Origin: Pleomorphochaeta sp.
GTDB lineage: Bacteria; Spirochaetota; Spirochaetia; Sphaerochaetales; Sphaerochaetaceae
Assembly (NCBI GenBank): GCA_028532815.1
Contig: JAQQAS010000059.1
Location: forward strand, 96,452-160,451
Reading direction: 5' to 3'
DNA length: 64,000 nt
This document shows, one piece after another, positions 57,149 through 64,000 of this stretch. The first letter of the stretch is position 1, and each line of letters starts with the position of its first letter. Made by a program: the position numbers and the translations under genes. Below the pieces are notes generated by a model. That model made no database searches. It was not told where the DNA came from and worked only from the letters and a program-made list of their open reading frames with translations.

Positions 57149-58398
57149 CTATTTATTGCCTCTTCAATTTCATTTATAGAAATTTCATCAATGGTAAAAA
57201 TTCTAACTTTTCGCAAAGCCTTTTCAAAACCTTTAATGACAGAATTGCTGAAAACACCATCTAAGTCTTTAAAAGAAGTAACTTCACCATTTTTAAATAA
57301 AATTGGAATATCCACCTCAAAAGAAATAGGTTCTGGAATATCAATTATTAATTGCTCTTCCCTTAAATTAGGATAATTATCTTTTAATAACTCAAAAATA
57401 AATTTCTCAGCTTTAGTTCTATTTTCTAAATCAAGACAAAAATAATGTAATTTATTAGTCTTGTCAAAAGGTTTCTCATATTTTGTTTTTAATAATTTGT
57501 TATCATTCACATCTAAAACATTTAAAAATGTAGAAGAATGATTTTGTGCTATCTCGATAAAACTGTAATCATCTAGATTATATAAATCTTCACCCTTTAT
57601 TATACCTTTATCTAAATTGTAAATTAAACATTTCTTTATCATTGCAGTAGCACATCTAGTTCTTTTATGCCAATAAACAGTTTGATACATTTGGTATTTT
57701 GAAAAAAGAAGATGTTCGAGAGAAAGCATTGCACTCTCTAAGAGAGTACTTTCACTATTACTAATTGTAAGGTGAGATATAATAAAAGAACAATCTTGTA
57801 AGCCATAGGTTACCCCTGAAAAAAATGCATCTCGATTTAGATAATCTAATTTATCAGGATCTAGTGCACCAGATAATAGAGATTTATAGAATTTAATTTC
57901 ACTATCAATAGCTTCTTCTTCAAAGTTGAGGATATTACAGATTTTTTCTAAATTAAAGTTCTCTTTTTTTAAAATGGAATTTAATTCATTTTCTCCCTTA
58001 ATTATTTGAGTAGCTAATATTTCATGATCTATTAAGGGTAGTTCTTTTAATGAATGAGTGTAGGGGAAGTGCCCAATATCATGAAGAAGTGCAGCAGCTA
58101 AAAAACTATTGACTCCTTCTAGTGTGAAATGATTATCGATTGGTTTTGATAATAAAGATTTAATTATTTCTTTCGATAAATGATAAACTCCAAGACTATG
58201 GCAAAGTCTTGTGTGCATAGCTCCAGGATATATTAAATTAGTAGGACCAAGTTGTTTAATTCTAGATAATTTTTGAACTTGTTTAGTCATATAAATACTA
58301 TAAATAGCCTTACTCAATTTAATATCCTGCCATAAGGGATCTCTAATGGATATATCAAAATTAGTTTCTAAGTATTCTAATAAAGTGTTTTCTTTCAT
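57133..58398 (-). CDS. HD-domain phosphohydrolase (dNTPase-like)
   Basis: A 421-residue HD-superfamily hydrolase. Metal ligands appear in order: HTRLCHSLG (first His), ALLHDIGHFPYTHSLKE (HD pair), and LDPDKLDYLNRDAFFSG (final Asp). This layout resembles the dGTPase/SAMHD1-like family, which hydrolyses deoxynucleotides or other nucleotides; the substrate here is not known. AAGGAAAA precedes the ATG. It is the first gene of a two-gene unit with ttcA. Confidence 0.85.
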   Translation of the reverse strand: MKENTLLEYLETNFDISIRDPLWQDIKLSKAIYSIYMTKQVQKLSRIKQLGPTNLIYPGAMHTRLCHSLGVYHLSKEIIKSLLSKPIDNHFTLEGVNSFLAAALLHDIGHFPYTHSLKELPLIDHEILATQIIKGENELNSILKKENFNLEKICNILNFEEEAIDSEIKFYKSLLSGALDPDKLDYLNRDAFFSGVTYGLQDCSFIISHLTISNSESTLLESAMLSLEHLLFSKYQMYQTVYWHKRTRCATAMIKKCLIYNLDKGIIKGEDLYNLDDYSFIEIAQNHSSTFLNVLDVNDNKLLKTKYEKPFDKTNKLHYFCLDLENRTKAEKFIFELLKDNYPNLREEQLIIDIPEPISFEVDIPILFKNGEVTSFKDLDGVFSNSVIKGFEKALRKVRIFTIDEISINEIEEAINRWAKS

Positions 58399-58494
58399 AT
58401 TATTTTCCTTTTTCTAGCTTATATAACAATTAAATTGAGCGCTTATTTTCAATAAATCTTGAGAAGTAATAAATTATAATATATTCTATATTAT

Positions 58495-58923
58495 ATGAAT
58501 AAAAAAATCTTACTATTTACATTAATTTTATTTACAAACATTCCAGCATTTTTTGCAAATGATACTTCTTTAGTAATTTATAATAACACAATTTTACCTA
58601 TAAGTAACAAAATTGGTATGATAAATTCCATTAATTCAACAGAGAGTGAAAGATATTTTAAAGAGATGTTTGAAGAAGATTTCAATTTAGAATGGATTGA
58701 TAAATACATAATGGATGATTATAAATATAGTTTTACAAAAGAAAACAGTAAATTTTTAGCACAATTATTGCCTATTAAAGGATCTATATATGTGGGTAAA
58801 ATGAATTATAAGCCCAGTAATAGGACAATAAGCGTTTTGATTGAAAATAATCTTATTGTCCAAATAATTATTGATAAAAATATTGATAAAATAATTTCAA
58901 TGAAATTTATTTCTTCTTCTTAA
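58495..58923 (+). CDS. small exported protein of unknown function
   Basis: A 142-residue protein with a signal peptide (MNKKILLFTLILFTNIPAFFA). The rest is beta-strand-like with a charged middle (SERYFKEMFEEDFNLEW), and I recognise no family. There is no Shine-Dalgarno sequence; TATAAT ends 14 bases before the ATG, giving at most a very short leader. Its 3' end overlaps ppk1 by 17 bases on the other strand. Confidence 0.6.
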   Translation: MNKKILLFTLILFTNIPAFFANDTSLVIYNNTILPISNKIGMINSINSTESERYFKEMFEEDFNLEWIDKYIMDDYKYSFTKENSKFLAQLLPIKGSIYVGKMNYKPSNRTISVLIENNLIVQIIIDKNIDKIISMKFISSS

Positions 58924-61021
58924 ATTTTCGAAGCATTCTTTGAACTAATTTTTCATCATTTACAACAGGTTTTTTACCTTCTTCAATAGCTTCCTTCATT
59001 AAAATAGCTTGGCAATCAATAGATTTATCTACTTTTTTTATTTTATGATAATTTCCTTTATTATCTAATTTTCTAGCTTTAACATTATCATTTAAGCAAA
59101 TATCCATAATATGGTGAATCTGTTTTTTTATGATAGGGTTAGTTATAGGGGTAGCAATTTCTACTCTTCTCTCTGTATTTCTTGTCATAAAATCAGCTGA
59201 AGCAATATAGACTTTCTCCTCATCACCTTTTCCAAAAATAAAGATTCTAGAATGTTCTAAATATCTTCCAACGATACTAATAATTTCTATATTTTCAGTT
59301 TTACCTTTGACATTTGGTACTAGGCAACAAATACCTCTAACAACCATTTTGATTTTTACACCACTACAAGAGGCTAGTTTAAGTCTTTCAATTACATCAA
59401 CATCAGTCATTGAATTAATTTTTATTTGAATTAATCCCTCTTCACCTTTTTCTATTTCACGGTCTATTAAATTCAAAATAGAAGGCTTAAAGTTAACAGG
59501 TGAAACTAAAATATGTTTGTAGGACCCAATTAGATTTGCAATTGACATATTTTTAAAGAAATGGGTTGCATCTAATCCTATATTTGTATCACTAGTGAAA
59601 TAGCTTAAATCAGTATATAACTTAGCTGTGTTTTCATTATAGTTACCTGTTCCAATTTGAGTTAGATAACTTAAATTTCCTTTCTCGCTTAAAGTGATTA
59701 AGGTAATTTTTGAATGAACCTTAAAACCTTCAAACCCATAATAAACCTTACAACCGGCCTCTTCTAATCTTTGAGACCAATCAATATTATTTTGCTCATC
59801 AAATCTAGCACGAAGCTCAATTAATACAGTTACATCCTTTCCATTTTCAGCTGCTATACAAAGGTATTCAACTAATTTTGCTTGGCTTGCTAATCTATAA
59901 ATAGTAATTTTAATACTAATCACATTTTTATGACTAGCAGCTTCCTTTATAAGCTTTAAATAAGGATCCATACTCTGATATGGATATGAGAGCAGCAAAT
60001 CTCTTTTTTGTAGTTGTTTGATTAAACTTTGGTTTAGATTTATTTTAGAAGTTTTTTGTGGTGCAAATTCTTTATAAGATAAGGTCCTTTTTGAAGGTAG
60101 CTCAATATAATCTTTTAAATCAAAAGCATAGGATAAATCCAAAGGTGCTTCAGTAATAAAAACATTTTCTTTTGTGAGATTGATTCTAGAAATAATAAAT
60201 TCAATGAAACTGTCATTAACATCAGAAGATAATTCTAACCTAACAGCGGCTAATTTTTTCCTTTTTTGTAAGAGTTTTTTCATTTTTTTTCTAAAATCAT
60301 TTTCAATTTCAAAGGCTTCGTCATCTGCATTAATATCGCCATTTCTAGTTACTCTAAAGATTGTCTTATCTTTGACTTTATACATTGAAAAAACTTCTTC
60401 ATAAAATTTTAAAATAAGATTTTCAATGCTAATGTACCTAATCTTTGCTCCGGGGAGAAAGATATGAGAAGGTAAAGCTTCAGGTACTGGAATTACTGAA
60501 AATAGCTCAGAACCATTTTGATCCAACATTGCTCCTACATGAAGTGTTTCGTTACTTAAGTGGGGAAAAGGATGTCTTGAATCTACAATTTGTGGAGACA
60601 AAATTGGAAGTACATTATTATCAAAATATTTTTTAACATATTTTTTTTCAGAACTAGTAAGCTCTTTGTAACTCAAATTTGAAATTTGATGTATTCTTAG
60701 TTGAGATTCAACTTCAAAATATGCTTTTTCTTTCTCTTTGTATAAAGCAGCTACTTCGGAATATATCAAAGATAGTTGTTGTTTAGGAGTTAAACCTGAA
60801 CGGTTATCAACAACAATATCATTGCATTCAAGCATATCAAATAAAGAGCCCACCCTAATCATAAAAAACTCATCAAGATTACTTGAAAAAATTGAGATAA
60901 ATTTTAATCTTTCAAGCAAAGGAACTGTTTCATCCATTCCTTCTTCTAGTACTCTCTTATTGAATTTAAGCCAAGATAATTCTCTATTTTGTGTATATCC
61001 TTGAGTATGTAAACTTCTCAT
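58907..61021 (-). CDS. ppk1: polyphosphate kinase 1
   Basis: A 704-residue PPK1, which makes polyphosphate from ATP. Motifs: NRELSWLKFNKRVLEE, SNLDEFFMIRVG, PLLSPQ-like PILSPQIVDSRHPFPHLSNE, FDEQNNIDWSQRLEEAGCKVYYG, the phosphorylated His436 in KVHSKITLI, and GTGNYNENTA. AAGGGAT precedes the ATG. A different protein with a VTC polyphosphate-polymerase fold is encoded at 5925-6605, so two tunnel-type or kinase-type polyphosphate enzymes may coexist. The gene is downstream of lnt on the same strand. Confidence 0.96.
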   Translation of the reverse strand: MRSLHTQGYTQNRELSWLKFNKRVLEEGMDETVPLLERLKFISIFSSNLDEFFMIRVGSLFDMLECNDIVVDNRSGLTPKQQLSLIYSEVAALYKEKEKAYFEVESQLRIHQISNLSYKELTSSEKKYVKKYFDNNVLPILSPQIVDSRHPFPHLSNETLHVGAMLDQNGSELFSVIPVPEALPSHIFLPGAKIRYISIENLILKFYEEVFSMYKVKDKTIFRVTRNGDINADDEAFEIENDFRKKMKKLLQKRKKLAAVRLELSSDVNDSFIEFIISRINLTKENVFITEAPLDLSYAFDLKDYIELPSKRTLSYKEFAPQKTSKINLNQSLIKQLQKRDLLLSYPYQSMDPYLKLIKEAASHKNVISIKITIYRLASQAKLVEYLCIAAENGKDVTVLIELRARFDEQNNIDWSQRLEEAGCKVYYGFEGFKVHSKITLITLSEKGNLSYLTQIGTGNYNENTAKLYTDLSYFTSDTNIGLDATHFFKNMSIANLIGSYKHILVSPVNFKPSILNLIDREIEKGEEGLIQIKINSMTDVDVIERLKLASCSGVKIKMVVRGICCLVPNVKGKTENIEIISIVGRYLEHSRIFIFGKGDEEKVYIASADFMTRNTERRVEIATPITNPIIKKQIHHIMDICLNDNVKARKLDNKGNYHKIKKVDKSIDCQAILMKEAIEEGKKPVVNDEKLVQRMLRKFKKKK

Positions 61022-61114
61022 TCTAATCCCTTAATAATTAACATTTATGTAATCTTTATATTTATTATTGCAGTACTTTACTTTTTTTACAACTATCAAA
61101 AAAATAAAAGTATA

Positions 61115-62854
61115 TTAAATTCTATTCTTTTTTGATATATTTTTTATTCCAGGGTCTTTTAGATATTTTCGAGTTTTGTAATTTCTTCTTTTTTTTGTTT
61201 TAACTTCAATATTTTCTATTGAGATATTTTTGTGTTTGTTTGTTTTTAAATAAATAAAATGAGCTATTCTATAGATTATATTTGCAAAAACAATTAAGAA
61301 TGAAATGTAAACAAAATAGTCTCCGTGTTTAGTATAAAAACTAACGTTTTCTTTAGTGTTTTCATAAATTGGTACATTATAAACTTTATAGTCGGTGGTA
61401 AAAGTAGTGATAGGTTCAATTACTTCACCCCAAGCTGTAATTAAACATGTTATTCCACTGTTTGTTGATCTTACAACGCTTTTTCTGTTTTCAATAGCTC
61501 TAAAAGCTCCTAAATACATATGTTGCTGTTCGGCTGCGATAGATTTTGACCAGCTGTCATTTGATAAGTTTAATAAGAGGGTAGACCCATTTTTAACGAA
61601 TTCTCTACTAATATCAGAAAAAATATCCTCAAAGCAAATAGAAGTTGAAAATTTTAAATCTTCATAATCAAACACTTTAGATACATCAGATTGCAACCAC
61701 CAATGATAATCATTGGATTTCAGAAATTGATAAAATCTTGGGAATTGTTCTTCATAGGGAAAATACTCTGTAAAGGGAACAAGGTGTTGTTTCCTATATG
61801 TATCTTTAAGCTCTCCTTCAGCAAATAAAATAATTGTATTATAATCATCCCTATTCCATTCACCGCTATTTAAAAATGGGGGTTGACCATTATCTTTTAA
61901 AACTCCCTCAACATTACCAGTTACTAAAGGAACTTCCAATTGAGAACCAAATGAAATAAAATCATCGACTAATTTTGAAGTTCTCTCGCTACTTGGATAT
62001 TTAGTGTGCCAAGCAACACTAGGCACAAAGGCTGTTTCACTCCACATAACTAAGTCAGGATCTACTTCCATTGCCTTATTTGTTAAATCAGTTAAAGTTT
62101 CAAAGTTGCTTTTATATTGAGAATATCCTCCTTTCCATGTATCTGCATTATGTTGAATAGTTGCAATTTTAACATATTTATCTGGGATTTTATATTTCCA
62201 ATAATTTATAGAAGAATAACCATATATCAATACGCATAAAAAAAGAAATAAGTATAGAAGAACAGCTTCTTTCTTTTTTTCTAAATATTTCGAGAAGATA
62301 AGATGATTATTATCAATTAAATAATTTGCAATAAAGGATTGAGGCAAAAATAATAAAAAAGAGATTCCCCACATACCAGTTAAACTAGCTAATTGTGCTA
62401 TAATAGGCAAATTAATAGTAGTTGACGCTAAAGATCCATATGCATAAGCTAAAAAACCTTGTTGAACGATATAAGAATATAATACGTAGCAAAGAGATTG
62501 AGATATAGCTTTATATTTTTTTGGGAAGGAATACGATAATTTTAACAATGGAAAAAAGAAAAATAGTTGAATTCCTTTAGCAACTGGCCCAATTACTATT
62601 GCTAGTGGATGAAATGTGCTCAGCCAATAGTTAAAGATTCCTAAATAAACCACCCCAAAAATCAAGCCAAGCAATGGTGTATATTTCCATTTAGTAGTAT
62701 TTACTGCATATAAAAGCGGAATAAAAGAAAAAAAAGCAAAAATAGGGTATCCTGTATCATTTATAAAAGAAGGAAAAGCTAAAGCATACATAAAAGCTGA
62801 AATTAAAACCAACAAGATTTCAAAGGGTAATGTGTATATCTTTCTTTTTTTCAT
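61115..62854 (-). CDS. lnt: apolipoprotein N-acyltransferase
   Basis: A 579-residue Lnt: about seven membrane helices, then a nitrilase-type domain. The catalytic triad is Glu273 in MWSETAF, Lys355 in YRKQHLVPFTEYFP and Cys407 in STSICFEDIF. It adds the third acyl chain to lipoproteins on the outer face of the inner membrane. The C-terminus is a basic tail rich in Lys and Asn. The start at 62854 has GGAG seven bases upstream; the reading frame continues open to 62902 without a better start. Confidence 0.95.
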   Translation of the reverse strand: MKKRKIYTLPFEILLVLISAFMYALAFPSFINDTGYPIFAFFSFIPLLYAVNTTKWKYTPLLGLIFGVVYLGIFNYWLSTFHPLAIVIGPVAKGIQLFFFFPLLKLSYSFPKKYKAISQSLCYVLYSYIVQQGFLAYAYGSLASTTINLPIIAQLASLTGMWGISFLLFLPQSFIANYLIDNNHLIFSKYLEKKKEAVLLYLFLFLCVLIYGYSSINYWKYKIPDKYVKIATIQHNADTWKGGYSQYKSNFETLTDLTNKAMEVDPDLVMWSETAFVPSVAWHTKYPSSERTSKLVDDFISFGSQLEVPLVTGNVEGVLKDNGQPPFLNSGEWNRDDYNTIILFAEGELKDTYRKQHLVPFTEYFPYEEQFPRFYQFLKSNDYHWWLQSDVSKVFDYEDLKFSTSICFEDIFSDISREFVKNGSTLLLNLSNDSWSKSIAAEQQHMYLGAFRAIENRKSVVRSTNSGITCLITAWGEVIEPITTFTTDYKVYNVPIYENTKENVSFYTKHGDYFVYISFLIVFANIIYRIAHFIYLKTNKHKNISIENIEVKTKKRRNYKTRKYLKDPGIKNISKKNRI

Positions 62855-62956
62855 TAAAATGCTCCAAAGTAGGGTAAAATATTTTATAAATAATAACATC
62901 AAAAGTACTCTAAAGATACTAAATTAACATTTTTTTATTTTTTTTTAGAAAAAGTA

Positions 62957-62985
62957 TTGACGAAAAGTTCAATAAAATATATCTT
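62957..62985 (+). promoter_or_regulatory. tRNA promoter
   Basis: TTGACG (62957-62962), 17-base spacer, TATCTT (62980-62985), about 27 bases before the tRNA. Confidence 0.5.
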
Positions 62986-63011
62986 AGCCAACGTGTTCGA
63001 GAGAACAGCAC

Positions 63012-63084
63012 GGCGGCATAGCTCAGATGGTAGAGCAAACGGCTCATATCCGTTTTGTCAGGGGTTCAAGTCCCTTTGCCGCTA
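63012..63084 (+). tRNA. tRNA with CAT anticodon (elongator Met or lysidine-Ile)
   Basis: A complete cloverleaf of 73 bases. Acceptor stem GGCGGCA/TGCCGCT with one G-T pair, D-arm GCTC...GAGC, anticodon stem AACGG/CCGTT around loop CTCATAT (anticodon CAT), T-arm AGGGG/CCCTT around TTCAAGT, discriminator A. CCA is not encoded. The first base pair rules against initiator tRNA, which has a mismatch at position 1-72. Elongator Met is most likely; Ile with lysidine is possible. Confidence 0.93.
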
Positions 63085-63086
63085 TT

Positions 63087-63114
63087 AAGACTTAGCAAAT
63101 GCTAAGTCTTTTTT
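63087..63114 (+). terminator. tRNA terminator
   Basis: A perfect 10-bp stem AAGACTTAGC/GCTAAGTCTT with a 4-base loop and a T run. Confidence 0.92.
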
Positions 63115-63250
63115 AATGCTCAAAGTATAATAAGTTTGTATCTTAATACATATATTTTAAAATTTATGAAAAAAATAGTACATTTTAAATGCTTACTGTG
63201 TAAGTAAATATATATATACTTATTAAATTTTGATATTTCACAAATATTTC

Positions 63251-63279
63251 TTGACACAAGTAATATTGTAAATTATATT
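63251..63279 (+). promoter_or_regulatory. strong promoter of the 63323 gene
   Basis: TTGACA (63251-63256), exactly 17 bases, then TATATT (63274-63279). This is the best sigma-70-type match I found in the window. Confidence 0.65.
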
Positions 63280-63322
63280 TCACACATCTTAAAATATTTT
63301 ACAACCAAAGAAGGGGAAAAAG

Positions 63323-63808
63323 ATGAAAAAATTATTTACAATCTTAGTACTTGTTTCTATTGCAATGACATCAATAGTAGCAAAATCAGCTCAAGTACAA
63401 TTAACTACAGTTATTTCTGAAAGCGAATTAACTTATGAATTGTATTACAACAACAGCGAGATTGCAGATTCAACTACAGAATATGTTATTAATATTGCAG
63501 ATTCACTATCAACTGGTGGAGAAACTGAAGATTTTACAGTCTTAGCCTCAAGTAATAAAAACTCTGATATGAGTGTTGAGGTTGTAGTTACTCCTGAAAG
63601 TTTTAAAACAACTTTAAATAATGGTAATGATACACATGATTCTGAAATTACACCAACTGTTAATACTACAGTAGAAATTTCAACTTTAACAGCAGGTTTA
63701 CATACTGATTATTTAGTAAATAAGTTTAATTTGAGTTGGGATGGTAATGATCAACTTCCTGCCGGTAATTATGTAAGTAATGTTACAATTTCATACACAA
63801 TTACATAA
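63323..63808 (+). CDS. exported beta-rich protein, possible surface or fimbria-like subunit
   Basis: A 161-residue exported protein. The signal peptide (MKKLFTILVLVSIAMTSIVA) is followed by a Thr/Ser/Asn-rich domain of alternating strands that ends LPAGNYVSNVTISYTIT, the kind of last strand seen in immunoglobulin-like or fimbrial subunits. I do not recognise the family. A consensus-like promoter, the strong Shine-Dalgarno sequence GAAGGGG and a good terminator suggest high expression. No chaperone or usher gene is in view. Confidence 0.72.
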   Translation: MKKLFTILVLVSIAMTSIVAKSAQVQLTTVISESELTYELYYNNSEIADSTTEYVINIADSLSTGGETEDFTVLASSNKNSDMSVEVVVTPESFKTTLNNGNDTHDSEITPTVNTTVEISTLTAGLHTDYLVNKFNLSWDGNDQLPAGNYVSNVTISYTIT

Positions 63809-63824
63809 CATATTTATTTTTAAG

Positions 63825-63854
63825 AAAGGGTAGCTAAATAGCTACCTTTTTTTG
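63825..63854 (+). terminator. terminator of the 63323 gene
   Basis: Stem GGTAGCT/AGCTACC extended by A-T and G-T pairs, 4-base loop, seven or more T residues. Confidence 0.9.
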
Positions 63855-63870
63855 TGTCTAAAAAGAAGTA

Positions 63871-63906
63871 ACCCAATTTCTAAATTTTCCCTTTTAGAAA
63901 TTGGGT
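63871..63906 (-). terminator. perfect hairpin, likely terminator of the minus-strand gene at the right edge
   Basis: A perfect 14-bp stem ACCCAATTTCTAAA/TTTAGAAATTGGGT with an 8-base loop. On the minus strand it is followed by a pyrimidine-rich tail (TACTTCTTTTT) and lies about 57 bases past a stop codon. Confidence 0.55.
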
Positions 63907-63962
63907 CATGCAAGTTTTTTTATATATTGTCTTTTGTTAGATAATATCTATATCAAATATAT

Positions 63963-64000
63963 TAAAGAGCACTTATAGCTAAAACATCAGCATTATTAGC
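63963..64000 (-). CDS. 3' end of a minus-strand gene (partial)
   Basis: The last 38 bases read on the minus strand as ANNADVLAISAL followed by TAA. The composition is protein-like and a hairpin follows downstream. Too little is present to name it. Confidence 0.5.

Noticed and set aside
63871..63906. CRISPR or attachment-site repeat
   Set aside because: It is a single perfect hairpin without further copies; a terminator for the minus-strand gene explains it better.
73..64000. Mobile elements or prophage
   Set aside because: No transposase, integrase, phage structural gene or terminal repeats were found; base composition looks even throughout.

Overview
The window is a 64 kb piece of a strongly AT-rich bacterial chromosome (my impression is roughly 30% GC; I did not count). 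The cell is diderm: it has outer-membrane-type beta-barrel proteins, Sec and lipoprotein signal peptides and apolipoprotein N-acyltransferase. It looks like a fermentative anaerobe: pyruvate formate-lyase with its activase, acetate kinase, carbamate kinase, iron-sulfur serine dehydratase and MinD-type ATPases carrying ferredoxin domains. This mix fits a free-living or host-associated spirochaete best, but that is inference. I see no insertion sequence, prophage, CRISPR array or rRNA. There is one tRNA (CAT anticodon, 63012-63084).

Layout. (1) 73-9372, minus strand: one tight operon for a Pel-like exopolysaccharide. In transcription order it holds a possible small membrane protein, a GH114/PelA-like hydrolase, a CotH-kinase lipoprotein, a VTC-domain protein, a DUF4956 membrane protein, then pelD, pelE-like, pelF and pelG. 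No PelB/PelC-like export protein or deacetylase is present. (2) 9432-16016: a NifX-like protein, two tandem ferredoxin-MinD ATPases, an Hpt protein, a domain-permuted XdhC, L-serine dehydratase and an XdhC-YqeB fusion. The last points to a molybdenum-hydroxylase maturation function whose enzyme is not in the window. (3) 16104-25919: ackA, an unknown exported protein, murB, cysS with an ECF sigma/anti-sigma pair, valS and a degenerate PfkB-like protein. (4) 26088-37019: an outer membrane protein, a trhP-like U32 protein coupled to lon, a VUT/queuosine-precursor transporter, arcC, a LacI regulator, a cytidylate-kinase-like protein, a TauE-family transporter and a DUF4105 (Lnb-like) protein.

(5) 37157-43078: recO-recJ, rpsU, and serA-serC with an Lrp-type regulator. 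(6) 43494-46582: a pyruvate formate-lyase split into a 687-residue catalytic chain and a separate 80-residue glycyl-radical chain, followed by its activase. (7) 46851-62854: a dihydroorotate-dehydrogenase-like protein, an acyltransferase, a lipoprotein, mutL, a large fusion (FecR-like, pseudo-5'-nucleotidase, barrel) next to another outer membrane protein, an HD hydrolase overlapping ttcA, ppk1 and lnt. (8) 63012-64000: tRNA, a strongly signalled exported protein, and the 3' end of a minus-strand gene.

The most striking points are the stand-alone glycyl-radical subunit, the variant Pel operon, the permuted and fused XdhC proteins, the barrel-anchored pseudo-nucleotidase, the coexistence of Lnt with a DUF4105 protein, and several genes with a -10-like box right before the start codon and no Shine-Dalgarno sequence.
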